Part shown: positions 18,301 through 24,113 of the stretch, piece by piece
How the letters are laid out: every line of letters starts with the position of its first letter
Numbering within the stretch: the stretch's first letter is position 1
Assembly: GCA_012798745.1 (NCBI GenBank)
Contig: JAAZMQ010000047.1
Location: forward strand, 1-24,113
Direction: 5' to 3'
Origin: Bacteroidales bacterium
Lineage (GTDB): Bacteria; Bacteroidota; Bacteroidia; Bacteroidales; Dysgonomonadaceae
Length of the DNA stretch: 24,113 bases
Notes under the pieces: model-generated
Told to the model about the DNA's origin: nothing
The model's database searches: none
Seen by the model: the letters and a program-made list of their open reading frames with translations, nothing else
Translations under genes and position numbers: made by a program

Positions 18301-18743
18301 TCGATAATTTTATCCTTCGTTTCGAATTCATGCTTACTCCGGGAGCCAACAACGGGTTGGGTATCCGTACGCCGATGGAAGGCGATGCCGCTTATGTCGG
18401 CATGGAACTTCAGATAATCGACAACGAAGCGCCCATCTATAAAGATCTTCAGCCCTATCAGTATCACGGGTCGGTTTACGGAGTGATCCCGGCCAAGAGA
18501 GGGTATCTGAAACCGACAGGCGAATGGAATTATCAGGAAGTGATTGCCAATGGCGACCATATCAAAGTGATTCTCAACGGCACCACCATACTTGACGGGA
18601 ATATCCGTGAAGCAGCCAAAAACGGCACGATGGATCACAAAGATCACCCGGGATTGTTCAATAAAAAAGGACATATCGGTTTTTTAGGGCACGGATCGGA
18701 AGTAAAATTCAGGAATATACGGATTAAAGAATTGAAAGATTAA
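15339..18743 (+). CDS. HEAT-repeat protein with two PF06439 (3-keto-glycoside hydrolase-like) domains
   Basis: An exported 1134-aa protein. Residues 1-24 form a Sec signal (cleavage after TMA). Residues about 60-720 are helical HEAT-like repeats rich in Ala and Leu. The first PF06439/DUF1080 domain starts at about residue 728 (FVSLFNGKDLEGW), contains a charged insertion around KKELAAAQAKADRE, and ends near 935. The second starts at about 944 (FRVLFDGTNMHEWTG) and runs to the C-terminus, including GIRTPMEGDAAYVGMELQI. This family is a concanavalin-like sandwich linked to 3-keto-disaccharide cleavage. HEAT repeats would serve as a scaffold for binding partners or substrate (inference). It lies 16 bp after the Tat-exported oxidoreductase and is probably its functional partner. 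Confidence 0.88.
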   Translation: MMKQIKKYITFLGVFLLMMSGTMAQTPQHRTNSTIVADVLAQLPAQTPSQYNQLMEDLVSTGEEGFMNLIGRLNPPGNKSNEVVDYAISGWIHFVANNDAQRAIAASACEKALQQPLDDEIKAMLIRQLELIGDDRNVAVLSILLTNERLSGPASQALAHIGTSAAGEALRSALSASDSDQMKITLVNALAQTDYSQAEPVMLELLNNNPSGDLEKVLYEALGRIGTKASLEPLKRAGKQNQYTYEKANPTAAYLFLLNRLAVSEPRLVKKEAEKFLSEATKLGRQNLKIAAAGLLLALPSTDKNGLLKKALKDGNIVYLTQVLNSYPFQDDEKAVKLILKTLSPKASSDVQIAILYWIGNRKVTSAVSHISDYLNASDKDVQKAAVYALSKIDGEPAALLSLVGMLKSTDENAVKLAKEALEGYAGDISGALASVFDDCSKPGKIAVLQLMANRRMHDQYRLVYDQLFTDDETVKAEAAKTLRYVATEENLPELFGLLEQTDDKYLASIQQAVNAALSMLTPEEQMSQVTKRMNASDKKYVYYVALANSGTPQALDVIMKAYQTETGKNKQAAFDAIKQWKSFDAVYALQDIARSSKDKGEIAQAVDALIEKVASSNKTGAVKYLFLRNAMEMAQTEKQKNDILRLLGTTDMYQAMLFVAPYMDDPALSESAAQAAMNIALNNPSFAGTETTAILNKVSKTLNNPDADYQRQSIRKYLSENPTTGGFVSLFNGKDLEGWKGLVGNPITRAKMSKKELAAAQAKADREAFNDWKVVDGTIVFDGKGFNNLCTVKQYGDFELLVDWKLFPGPEPDAGIYLRGTPQVQIWDTARVDVGAQVGSGGLYNNQVHPSKPLKVADLKVGEWNTFRIRMIGDRVSVWLNGELVTDNVILENYWDRSLPIFPIEQIELQAHGSKVAYRDIYIKEFERPEPFRLSEEEKKEGFRVLFDGTNMHEWTGNTKDYVLEDGCIVLYPSESFGGNLYTKDEFDNFILRFEFMLTPGANNGLGIRTPMEGDAAYVGMELQIIDNEAPIYKDLQPYQYHGSVYGVIPAKRGYLKPTGEWNYQEVIANGDHIKVILNGTTILDGNIREAAKNGTMDHKDHPGLFNKKGHIGFLGHGSEVKFRNIRIKELKD

Positions 18744-18796
18744 AAGGTGGGTAGTCGTGCCTATCTCGACAGGTGAACCATTATTGAGATTGCGAT

Positions 18797-18851
18797 AAGG
18801 AGGAAATTGTAAAGGATGATTTTTTTAAAAATATTGCATCATGAATTATAA
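18797..18851 (+). promoter_or_regulatory. Shine-Dalgarno and 11-codon leader overlapping the sulfatase start
   Basis: AAGGAGG at 18797-18803 is a strong ribosome-binding sequence but lies 37 bases from the sulfatase ATG, too far to serve it directly. An ATG at 18816, 12 bases beyond, opens an 11-codon frame (MIFLKILHHEL) that stops at 18851, overlapping the sulfatase start at 18841 in another frame. This may allow translational coupling. Bacteroidetes rarely depend on Shine-Dalgarno sites, so the reading is tentative. Confidence 0.25.
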
Positions 18852-20379
18852 AATCATATTTCCAACGTTATGTGCTTTAAGCGCAAGTCATCTCCAAGGA
18901 GCATCTCGTTTGTCGTTCCCTTCATCTCCAAAGGACGAGAAGCTGAATATTGTTTTTATATTGTCCGACGATCACCGGTATGATTATATGGGGTTTGTAG
19001 GTAAAATACCTTGGCTGGAAACCCCTGCTATGGATAAAATGGCTCGAGAGGGGACGTGGATGAAAAATGCTTTTGTTACTACATCTTTGTCGTCCCCTAG
19101 CCGGGCTTCAATTCTTACAGGAATGTATTCTCACTCGCATAAAGTTGTGGATAACTCTGCTCCACTACCGGAAGGACTCGTGTTTTTCCCTGAATATCTG
19201 CAAAAAGAAGGATATCAAACGGGCTTTTTCGGTAAGTGGCACATGGGCAACGACTCAGGAGATCCCCAGCCGGGATTCGACTGGTGGGAGTCATTCAGAG
19301 GACAGGGAGAATATTATAATCCACGAATCAATGTTAACGGGGAATGGATTCAATATAAAGACAGCACCTATGTAACAGATTTACTGACAGACCATGCTAT
19401 CGGCTTCATGAAAAAGCAAAATGCTGCTCACAAGCCTTTTATGGTTTATCTTTCACATAAGGGTGTGCATGATAATTTTCAAGCTGCCAAAAGGCATAAA
19501 GGATGTTATCAGGATAAGCCGGTGGTATATCCACCCTCTTTTCATATTCCCGAATACGAGATAACTACACCGCCCACCATTGATCCAAAAACGGGCAAAC
19601 CCGCTTCGGGGAAAGATTTTTACGGTGAAAACATGATGCCCGATTGGGTAAAACATCAGCGAGAAAGCTGGCACGGCGTTGATTATTCGTATCACGGCAG
19701 ACCATGGGAAAAAGAGGTTCGCAATTACTGCGAAACAATTCGTTCCGTTGACGAAAGTATAGGAGCTGTTTTGAACTATTTGGAAGAAGCCGGTTTGGAT
19801 AAAAATACGATTGTTATTTATATGGGTGATAATGGCTTTGCTTGGGGGGAGCACGGACTGATCGATAAGCGTCATTTTTACGAAGAATCGGTACGGATAC
19901 CGATGTTGGTTTGGGGCCCCGGAATCTTTAAAGGAGGGCAGATTGTCGAACAAATGGTTCAGAATATCGACATTGCACCAACCCTGATGGAATGCGCGGG
20001 ATTAAAGAAGGCTCCACAAATGGTTGGGGAGTCCTTTCTTCCTCTTTTACTCGGTAAAAATATTCCGTGGCGTGATAAAATATTTTATGAATATTATTGG
20101 GAGTATGATTTTCCTCAAACTCCCACCACTTTCGGGGTGCGTACCGATCGCTACAAATACATTTATTATCATGGCAGATGGGATACTAACGAATTTTACG
20201 ATTTACAGAACGATCCCAACGAAATTCATAATTTAATCGGATCTCCTGAACATCAAGAATCGATAAAAGAATTAAACCATGAATTGTTTGATTGGCTTGA
20301 ATCCACAGACGGAATGAATATTCCTTTAAAGAGGACTGAGAGGCCTCATGGCGACCATCGCAATATGGGTAATTTTTAG
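18841..20379 (+). CDS. Serine-type sulfatase (alkaline phosphatase superfamily)
   Basis: A 512-aa exported sulfatase with a weak Sec signal in the first 20 residues. Metal ligands start at ILSDDHRYD (D43, D44). The formylglycine motif is S84-S-P-S-R88, followed by ASILTG, so the modified residue is a serine. Maturation would then need the radical-SAM anaerobic sulfatase-maturating enzyme, which is not in this window. GKWHMGN, YMGDNGFAWGEHG (D330, N331, H338) and the C-terminal ENDPxE-like FYDLQNDPNEIHNL complete the family pattern. It is last in the + strand group, 97 bp after the PF06439 gene, and would remove sulfate from the same glycan. The subfamily and the sulfated sugar cannot be fixed by eye. 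Its stop lies only 5 bp from the converging mazG stop. Confidence 0.92.
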   Translation: MNYKIIFPTLCALSASHLQGASRLSFPSSPKDEKLNIVFILSDDHRYDYMGFVGKIPWLETPAMDKMAREGTWMKNAFVTTSLSSPSRASILTGMYSHSHKVVDNSAPLPEGLVFFPEYLQKEGYQTGFFGKWHMGNDSGDPQPGFDWWESFRGQGEYYNPRINVNGEWIQYKDSTYVTDLLTDHAIGFMKKQNAAHKPFMVYLSHKGVHDNFQAAKRHKGCYQDKPVVYPPSFHIPEYEITTPPTIDPKTGKPASGKDFYGENMMPDWVKHQRESWHGVDYSYHGRPWEKEVRNYCETIRSVDESIGAVLNYLEEAGLDKNTIVIYMGDNGFAWGEHGLIDKRHFYEESVRIPMLVWGPGIFKGGQIVEQMVQNIDIAPTLMECAGLKKAPQMVGESFLPLLLGKNIPWRDKIFYEYYWEYDFPQTPTTFGVRTDRYKYIYYHGRWDTNEFYDLQNDPNEIHNLIGSPEHQESIKELNHELFDWLESTDGMNIPLKRTERPHGDHRNMGNF

Positions 20380-20384
20380 GTTTA

Positions 20385-21170
20385 TTATTTTTCTTTTTGT
20401 TTGGCTTCTTGCCAGATTTCTTCCATTTCTTCGAGCGTCATGTTTTTCAATGTTTTCCCCTGCTCTTTTGCTTTCTGTTCCATGTAGTTGAAGCGATAGA
20501 TGAATTTTTGGTTGGTACGCTCCAGGGCATTGTCGGGGTTCACTTTATATAACCGTGCGGCGTTGATGATACTGAACAGCAGATCGCCAAATTCTCCTTC
20601 CATTTTTTCGGGATTCATTTCATCGATTTCTGCTTTCAATTCCACCCATTCCTCTTTCACTTTTTCCCATACATCCTGCCGCTTGTTCCAGTCGAATCCT
20701 GCATTGCGTGCCTTGTCCTGTATTCGATAGGCTTTTACCATCGATGGTAGCGAATCGGGAACGCCACCCAGGATAGTTGAGTTGCCTCCTTTTTCTTTGA
20801 GTTTGATTTGTTCCCACGATTTTTCCACTTTGCGTGCCGAATCGGCTTGTGCATTGCCGAAAACGTGGGGGTGGCGGAATATTAGTTTGTCGCAAAGTGC
20901 ATTACAAACATCGGCAATGTCGAAAGCTCCTTTTTCTTCTCCAATTTTGGCATAGAATACCACATGGAGCAGCAAATCGCCCAGTTCTTTTTTTATGGCT
21001 TCGTCGTCGTTTTTTATGATGGCTTCGGCCAATTCATAGGTTTCTTCTATGGTATTCGCTCTGAGGCTTTCGTAAGTCTGTTCACGATCCCAAGGACATT
21101 TCTCCCTCAATTCGTCCATCACGTCCAATAGTCTTCCGAAAGCTTCTAGTTTTTGTTCACGCGTATTCAT
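20385..21170 (-). CDS. mazG: Nucleoside triphosphate pyrophosphohydrolase MazG
   Basis: A 261-aa cytoplasmic protein with two tandem MazG domains, the usual architecture and length of this housekeeping enzyme, which hydrolyses noncanonical or excess NTPs to NMP and pyrophosphate. CPWDREQTYESL near residue 25 is diagnostic. Mg-binding acidic residues appear in NTIEETYELAEA (E42, E43, E46) and KKELGDLLLHV (E62, D65), with the second set in KEEWVELKAE and EGEFGDLLFSI. It converges on the sulfatase with a 5-bp gap and lies 54 bp downstream of dsbD on the same strand, so the two may be co-transcribed. It has no visible link to the glycan genes. Confidence 0.95.
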   Translation of the reverse strand: MNTREQKLEAFGRLLDVMDELREKCPWDREQTYESLRANTIEETYELAEAIIKNDDEAIKKELGDLLLHVVFYAKIGEEKGAFDIADVCNALCDKLIFRHPHVFGNAQADSARKVEKSWEQIKLKEKGGNSTILGGVPDSLPSMVKAYRIQDKARNAGFDWNKRQDVWEKVKEEWVELKAEIDEMNPEKMEGEFGDLLFSIINAARLYKVNPDNALERTNQKFIYRFNYMEQKAKEQGKTLKNMTLEEMEEIWQEAKQKEK

Positions 21171-21224
21171 TGTGTTGTTTTTTTCCCTTTCTTTAAAATT
21201 GATCGTTTATTATTGATTAGTTTT

Positions 21225-23345
21225 TTATATCGTTTTGATTATAACGTCGGTTCGGAGGTTATGTCCGGTGGTTATATCCGTTTGATTGTTGTGTCGGTTC
21301 GATTGTTTTTTTCTGTAGTTTCTTAATCCTGTCTGCAGAAATTCGATGTATTTTTCCACATTTTCGTCGTAAGCATATGGGGGGCTCACGGGTTTCCCTT
21401 CGTTGTCCAATGCGATGTAATACGGCTGTGCGTTGGCTCCGAATTTATGGCGTTGCAGGTAGCTCCATTTGTCGCCAACGGTTTTCAGGCGGGTGATTCT
21501 TCCGTTTTCTTCCACTTCAATTACCTGAGGCAGCCGCGTTTTGTCGTCCACTACCAACGTAATTAAGACGTATTCGTTGTCGATGATATTTTTTACGCGG
21601 GGATCGGTCCACACCGATGCTTCCATTTTGCGGCAATTTACGCAACCATACCCCGAGAAATCGAGCAATGCCGGTTTGCCTACTTGCTTAGCGTAGGCCA
21701 TACCAATTTCGTAATCGGTATATTTAGGACGCACCTCCCCATCGTATAAACTAAAATCCTGCGTGTACATCGGTGGTGAGAAAGCGCTGATTGCTTTAAG
21801 CGGTGCACCCCACAGTCCGGGTACCAAATAGATGGCAAAGGCAAACGAAAAAATGGCCAGGAACAAGCGGGGAATCGAAACATGTTCCACATCGCTGTCG
21901 TGTGGAAATTTGATCTTCCCTAGCAGATACACACCAAGGAGGGCAAAGATTACGATCCAGAGCACAAGGAATACCTCCCTGTCAAGAATGCCCCATCCGT
22001 AAGCGAGGTCGGCAACCGATAAAAATTTCAATGCAAAAGCCAATTCCACGAATCCGAGGACCACTTTTACGGCGTTCAGCCAACCTCCCGACTTTGGCAT
22101 GGTTTGCAACCACGAAGGGAAGATGGCAAACAGAGCGAACGGAATGGCCAGAGCCAGTGCAAAACCAAACATTCCGATAGTGGGTGCCAAGATGTTTCCC
22201 CATGTTGCAGCCTGTACCAGCAGTGTTCCAATGATGGGGCCGGTGCATGAAAACGATACCAGCACCAGCGTAAATGCCATGAAAAAGATGCTAAGTATTC
22301 CTGAGGTTGCTTCGGCTTTCGAATCCATCTTGTTGGTCCACGATGCTGGCAACACCAGGTCGAACCCGCCAAAAAACGAAATCGCAAATATCACCAGCAA
22401 AGCAAAGAAGAGGAGGTTGAAAATCGCACTTGTTGCCAGATTGTTCAATGCACTTGCGCCAAAAATGGCGGTAATCAGCAATCCCAAAACCAGATAAATC
22501 ACGATAATGGCTACACCGTAAACAATGGCTTGCGAGACGGCCTTCTTACGACTTGTCGCATTTTTTTTCAGAAAAAAGCTGACCGTCATAGGGATCATCG
22601 GCCACACGCAGGGCGTAAGCAGTGCGATAAGCCCCCCTATAAATCCCGAAATGAAAATCCACCACAGCGACATATCGGAAACGTTTCCTTCCATCCCATA
22701 TGCTTTTAGTTCTTCGATGACCGGCGTCCAGAGTGGATTTTTGTCGATATCGGTGTAGGCTGTTGTTATGGGAATAACGTCTGTAGCGATACCTACAGAA
22801 TCCGTTGCGGAAATGGTGTCTTCCGTGAGAAGAGGTTGAGGACCAGTGGGGGGAGTTTTGTTTTCTGCCGATGATGCAACGGTTTTTGGCAAGTCGTTAG
22901 CAGTAAAGACAAAATCGATGGGCAAAGGCGGTGTACAGGTTTGTTCGTTGCAAGCTTGGGCACGCACATCGCCCTCCAGAACAAACTCGTCTTTGTTGTT
23001 AATCTTAAAACGTTGCACAAACCGAACCGTCCCATCAAATGTGCCGATATTCATTCCAAAGATAGGATCAAAAGTCACACGAGGTTTCCTGCCCTCGGCA
23101 TGAAATTCCCCCATCGGTTCGGCTCCTTTCAGCTTATCGATGGTTAATGTTGTCGGGGTGGGACCTCCTTCCGGAATTTCCGTATCGTATAAGTGCCACC
23201 CCGGTTCTATGGTTGCTTTTGCTATCAGACTGATTTCTCCGTTGCCGTTATCTTCGAGCGAAAATTCCCACGATATGGGATTTTGTGCCGTCGCATACGA
23301 AAGAAAAACAAACAGAGAAACGAGAGCGGTTGCGATCCTTTTCAT
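21225..23345 (-). CDS. dsbD: Thiol:disulfide interchange protein DsbD
   Basis: A 706-aa inner-membrane protein that carries electrons from cytoplasmic thioredoxin to the periplasm. Domains in order: Sec signal (1-20); N-terminal periplasmic DsbD-alpha-like domain with ACNEQTC (C132, C137); an eight-helix membrane domain from about 228 to 510 with the redox cysteines C246 (TPCVWPMIP) and C367 (FSCTGPIIG); and a C-terminal thioredoxin domain with GYGCVNCRK (C568, C571). All three cysteine pairs are intact. Residues about 680-706 form a polar tail beyond the thioredoxin domain, encoded by short degenerate repeats. The gene diverges from the epimerase gene across a 670-bp region. It may supply reductant for periplasmic disulfide repair. 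Confidence 0.94.
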   Translation of the reverse strand: MKRIATALVSLFVFLSYATAQNPISWEFSLEDNGNGEISLIAKATIEPGWHLYDTEIPEGGPTPTTLTIDKLKGAEPMGEFHAEGRKPRVTFDPIFGMNIGTFDGTVRFVQRFKINNKDEFVLEGDVRAQACNEQTCTPPLPIDFVFTANDLPKTVASSAENKTPPTGPQPLLTEDTISATDSVGIATDVIPITTAYTDIDKNPLWTPVIEELKAYGMEGNVSDMSLWWIFISGFIGGLIALLTPCVWPMIPMTVSFFLKKNATSRKKAVSQAIVYGVAIIVIYLVLGLLITAIFGASALNNLATSAIFNLLFFALLVIFAISFFGGFDLVLPASWTNKMDSKAEATSGILSIFFMAFTLVLVSFSCTGPIIGTLLVQAATWGNILAPTIGMFGFALALAIPFALFAIFPSWLQTMPKSGGWLNAVKVVLGFVELAFALKFLSVADLAYGWGILDREVFLVLWIVIFALLGVYLLGKIKFPHDSDVEHVSIPRLFLAIFSFAFAIYLVPGLWGAPLKAISAFSPPMYTQDFSLYDGEVRPKYTDYEIGMAYAKQVGKPALLDFSGYGCVNCRKMEASVWTDPRVKNIIDNEYVLITLVVDDKTRLPQVIEVEENGRITRLKTVGDKWSYLQRHKFGANAQPYYIALDNEGKPVSPPYAYDENVEKYIEFLQTGLRNYRKKQSNRHNNQTDITTGHNLRTDVIIKTI
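21246..21310 (-). repeat. Degenerate short tandem repeat in the dsbD 3' end
   Basis: Read on the + strand, four imperfect units of 15-17 bp begin at 21246, 21263, 21278 and 21293. The first and last share gtcggttcg. They encode the polar C-terminal tail of DsbD (residues about 680-700). The repeat is weak and noticed by eye only. Confidence 0.4.
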
Positions 23346-23480
23346 TTTTTGCGGTTTTACCGGGTTTTGGTTGCGAAAATACGAAAAGTTTCGTGAGTGT
23401 ACGATTTTTTTACCTGTTTTCTCATATTGGTTTTTTGCTTAAGCGAAAATTTTTCCTCACATCCTGATGTTATTTTTAGT
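23346..23480. other. dsbD upstream region with a short inverted repeat
   Basis: This stretch should contain the dsbD promoter. On the minus strand TATTTTCG (23374-23381) is one base from the -7 consensus, without a good -33 element. A hairpin-forming ACGAAA-AG-TTTCGT (23381-23394) abuts it and could be an operator. Both assignments are tentative. Confidence 0.3.
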
Positions 23481-23636
23481 GGTGAACCCTTTTTCTACTC
23501 TCTTTCCGATGTTGTTTTTTGAGTTGCACTCATTTTTTGCTCTTTTCTTGACTTGGTTTTTAAGGTTAAACAGATTTTTTACCTTTTTTGTAACTTCAAT
23601 TTTAGTATTAAACAAACGTTTTGCTTCTTTTTTGTT
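23481..23636. repeat. Degenerate 42-bp tandem repeat
   Basis: Corresponding triplets aac, cac, aac, aac recur at 23485, 23527, 23569 and 23611, exactly 42 bp apart, each followed by a T-rich block. The + strand frame across it (23467-23670) therefore encodes a hydrophobic 14-residue periodic peptide, which I take to be a by-product of the repeat and not a gene. The tract continues into the clearer 84-bp repeat. Confidence 0.6.
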
Positions 23637-23888
23637 ATCATTATTTAACCACTACGGCTGTGAATATTAAATTATGTTGTTGAAATTGGAGATAAACGGA
23701 GGTTTTACTCCTTTTGTGATATCATTATTTAACCACTATATCCGTAGATATTAAATTATGTTATTGAAATTGGGGCAAAACGGTGATTTTTCTCCATTTT
23801 TGTTATTAATATTCAACTGCTACGATTTGAAACCTTAAATCCTATTATTAAAACGAGAGCAACAAATCGGTTTTATTTGTAGTTTGCT
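23637..23888. repeat. 84-bp tandem repeat, three copies
   Basis: Copies at 23637-23720, 23721-23804 and 23805-23888 have a period of exactly 84 bp with no indels. By hand count copies 1 and 2 agree at 68 of 84 positions and copies 1 and 3 at about 50. Copies 1 and 2 share ATCATTATTTAACCACTA at their start and TATTAAATTATGTT at unit positions 29-42. Each contains ATTTAA...TTAAAT-like half sites and a GGAG...CTCC-type small stem (best in copy 1, 23699-23711). The copies contain stops in the frames inspected, so coding is unlikely. Confidence 0.8.
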
Positions 23889-23961
23889 TTATTTACGGTA
23901 GGTTATGAAAGGCAGATACCAATTGTTCAATACATTGTTTTTGTAAAAAGAAAGGATTCTT

Positions 23962-23993
23962 TCTGTAAAATCAATAAGTTATCCTTATTTTTG
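23962..23993 (+). promoter_or_regulatory. Bacteroidetes-type promoter for the epimerase gene
   Basis: TATTTTTG at 23986-23993 matches the -7 consensus TAnnTTTG, and TCTG at 23962-23965, 20 bp upstream, resembles the -33 TTTG. Transcription would start near 24000, leaving a very short leader before the ATG at 24016. Confidence 0.5.
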
Positions 23994-24015
23994 CTCGCAG
24001 ATACCGATATATAAC

Positions 24016-24113
24016 ATGAATAGAAAGAAAATTCTCATTACCGGTGCCAGCGGATTCATTGGCAGTGCGGCAGTGGAAAAAGCGCTTGCATTGGGTTACG
24101 AAACGTGGGCAGG
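24016..24113 (+). CDS. NAD-dependent epimerase/dehydratase (extended SDR), N-terminal part
   Basis: The first 32 codons of a gene cut by the window end. The protein begins MNRKKILITGASGFIGSAAVEKAL, in which TGASGFIG is the GxxGxxG NAD(P)-binding motif of extended short-chain dehydrogenases, acting on nucleotide sugars or related substrates. The motif begins near residue 9, as usual, which supports the ATG at 24016, as does the promoter just upstream. The specific substrate cannot be read from this fragment. It diverges from dsbD across the repeat tract. Confidence 0.85.
   Translation, partial: MNRKKILITGASGFIGSAAVEKALALGYETWA

Noticed and set aside
20380..20384. Terminator between the converging sulfatase and mazG genes
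   Set aside because: The gap is 5 bp and no hairpin is visible in the flanking sequence.
23637..23888. CRISPR array
   Set aside because: The repeats are contiguous 84-bp units that diverge along their whole length, with no constant repeat and variable spacer structure and no cas genes.

Overview
The window looks like a chromosomal segment from a member of the Bacteroidales (Bacteroidota). The evidence is: A-rich translation starts with few Shine-Dalgarno sites, a TAnnTTTG-type -7 promoter element near the right end, a GH92 lipoprotein, a serine-type sulfatase, PF06439 (DUF1080) and secreted Gfo/Idh/MocA proteins, and a full-length DsbD of the Bacteroidetes type. A sugar-degrading genus of the Dysgonomonadaceae/Proteiniphilum kind would fit, but the genus is a guess.

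Layout. Positions 1-183 hold the 3' end of a Gfo/Idh/MocA oxidoreductase. Positions 527-10189 are a tightly packed + strand operon with gaps of 8-44 bp: ROK sugar kinase, GmhA-like SIS isomerase, Tat-exported GH38 alpha-mannosidase, GH92 alpha-mannosidase lipoprotein, an RfaE/PfkB-type kinase fused to a HAD phosphatase, and a deoxyhypusine-synthase-like protein of unknown function. An MFS sugar transporter follows (10293-11459), then 619 bp without a convincing gene. A second + strand group (12079-20379) encodes exported proteins: an endonuclease/exonuclease/phosphatase (EEP) family hydrolase, a PHP-domain phosphoesterase, a Tat-exported Gfo/Idh/MocA oxidoreductase, a large HEAT-repeat protein with two PF06439 domains, and a serine-type sulfatase. 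Tail to tail with it lies a minus-strand housekeeping pair, mazG and dsbD (20385-23345). Positions 23346-24015 carry an AT-rich tandem repeat with 42/84-bp periodicity, and the window ends in the first 32 codons of an NAD-dependent epimerase/dehydratase.

Working together (inference). The mannosidases, sulfatase, phosphoesterases and the oxidoreductase/PF06439 pair would dismantle a mannose-rich, probably sulfated or phosphorylated glycan outside the cytoplasm. The MFS protein would import the released sugar. The ROK kinase, SIS isomerase, kinase-phosphatase fusion and DHS-like protein would process it inside the cell. There is no SusC/SusD pair and no visible regulator, so this is not a canonical polysaccharide utilization locus. 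The cytoplasmic cassette of ROK, SIS, kinase-HAD and DHS-like genes cannot be matched to a textbook pathway and is the best candidate here for an undescribed system.
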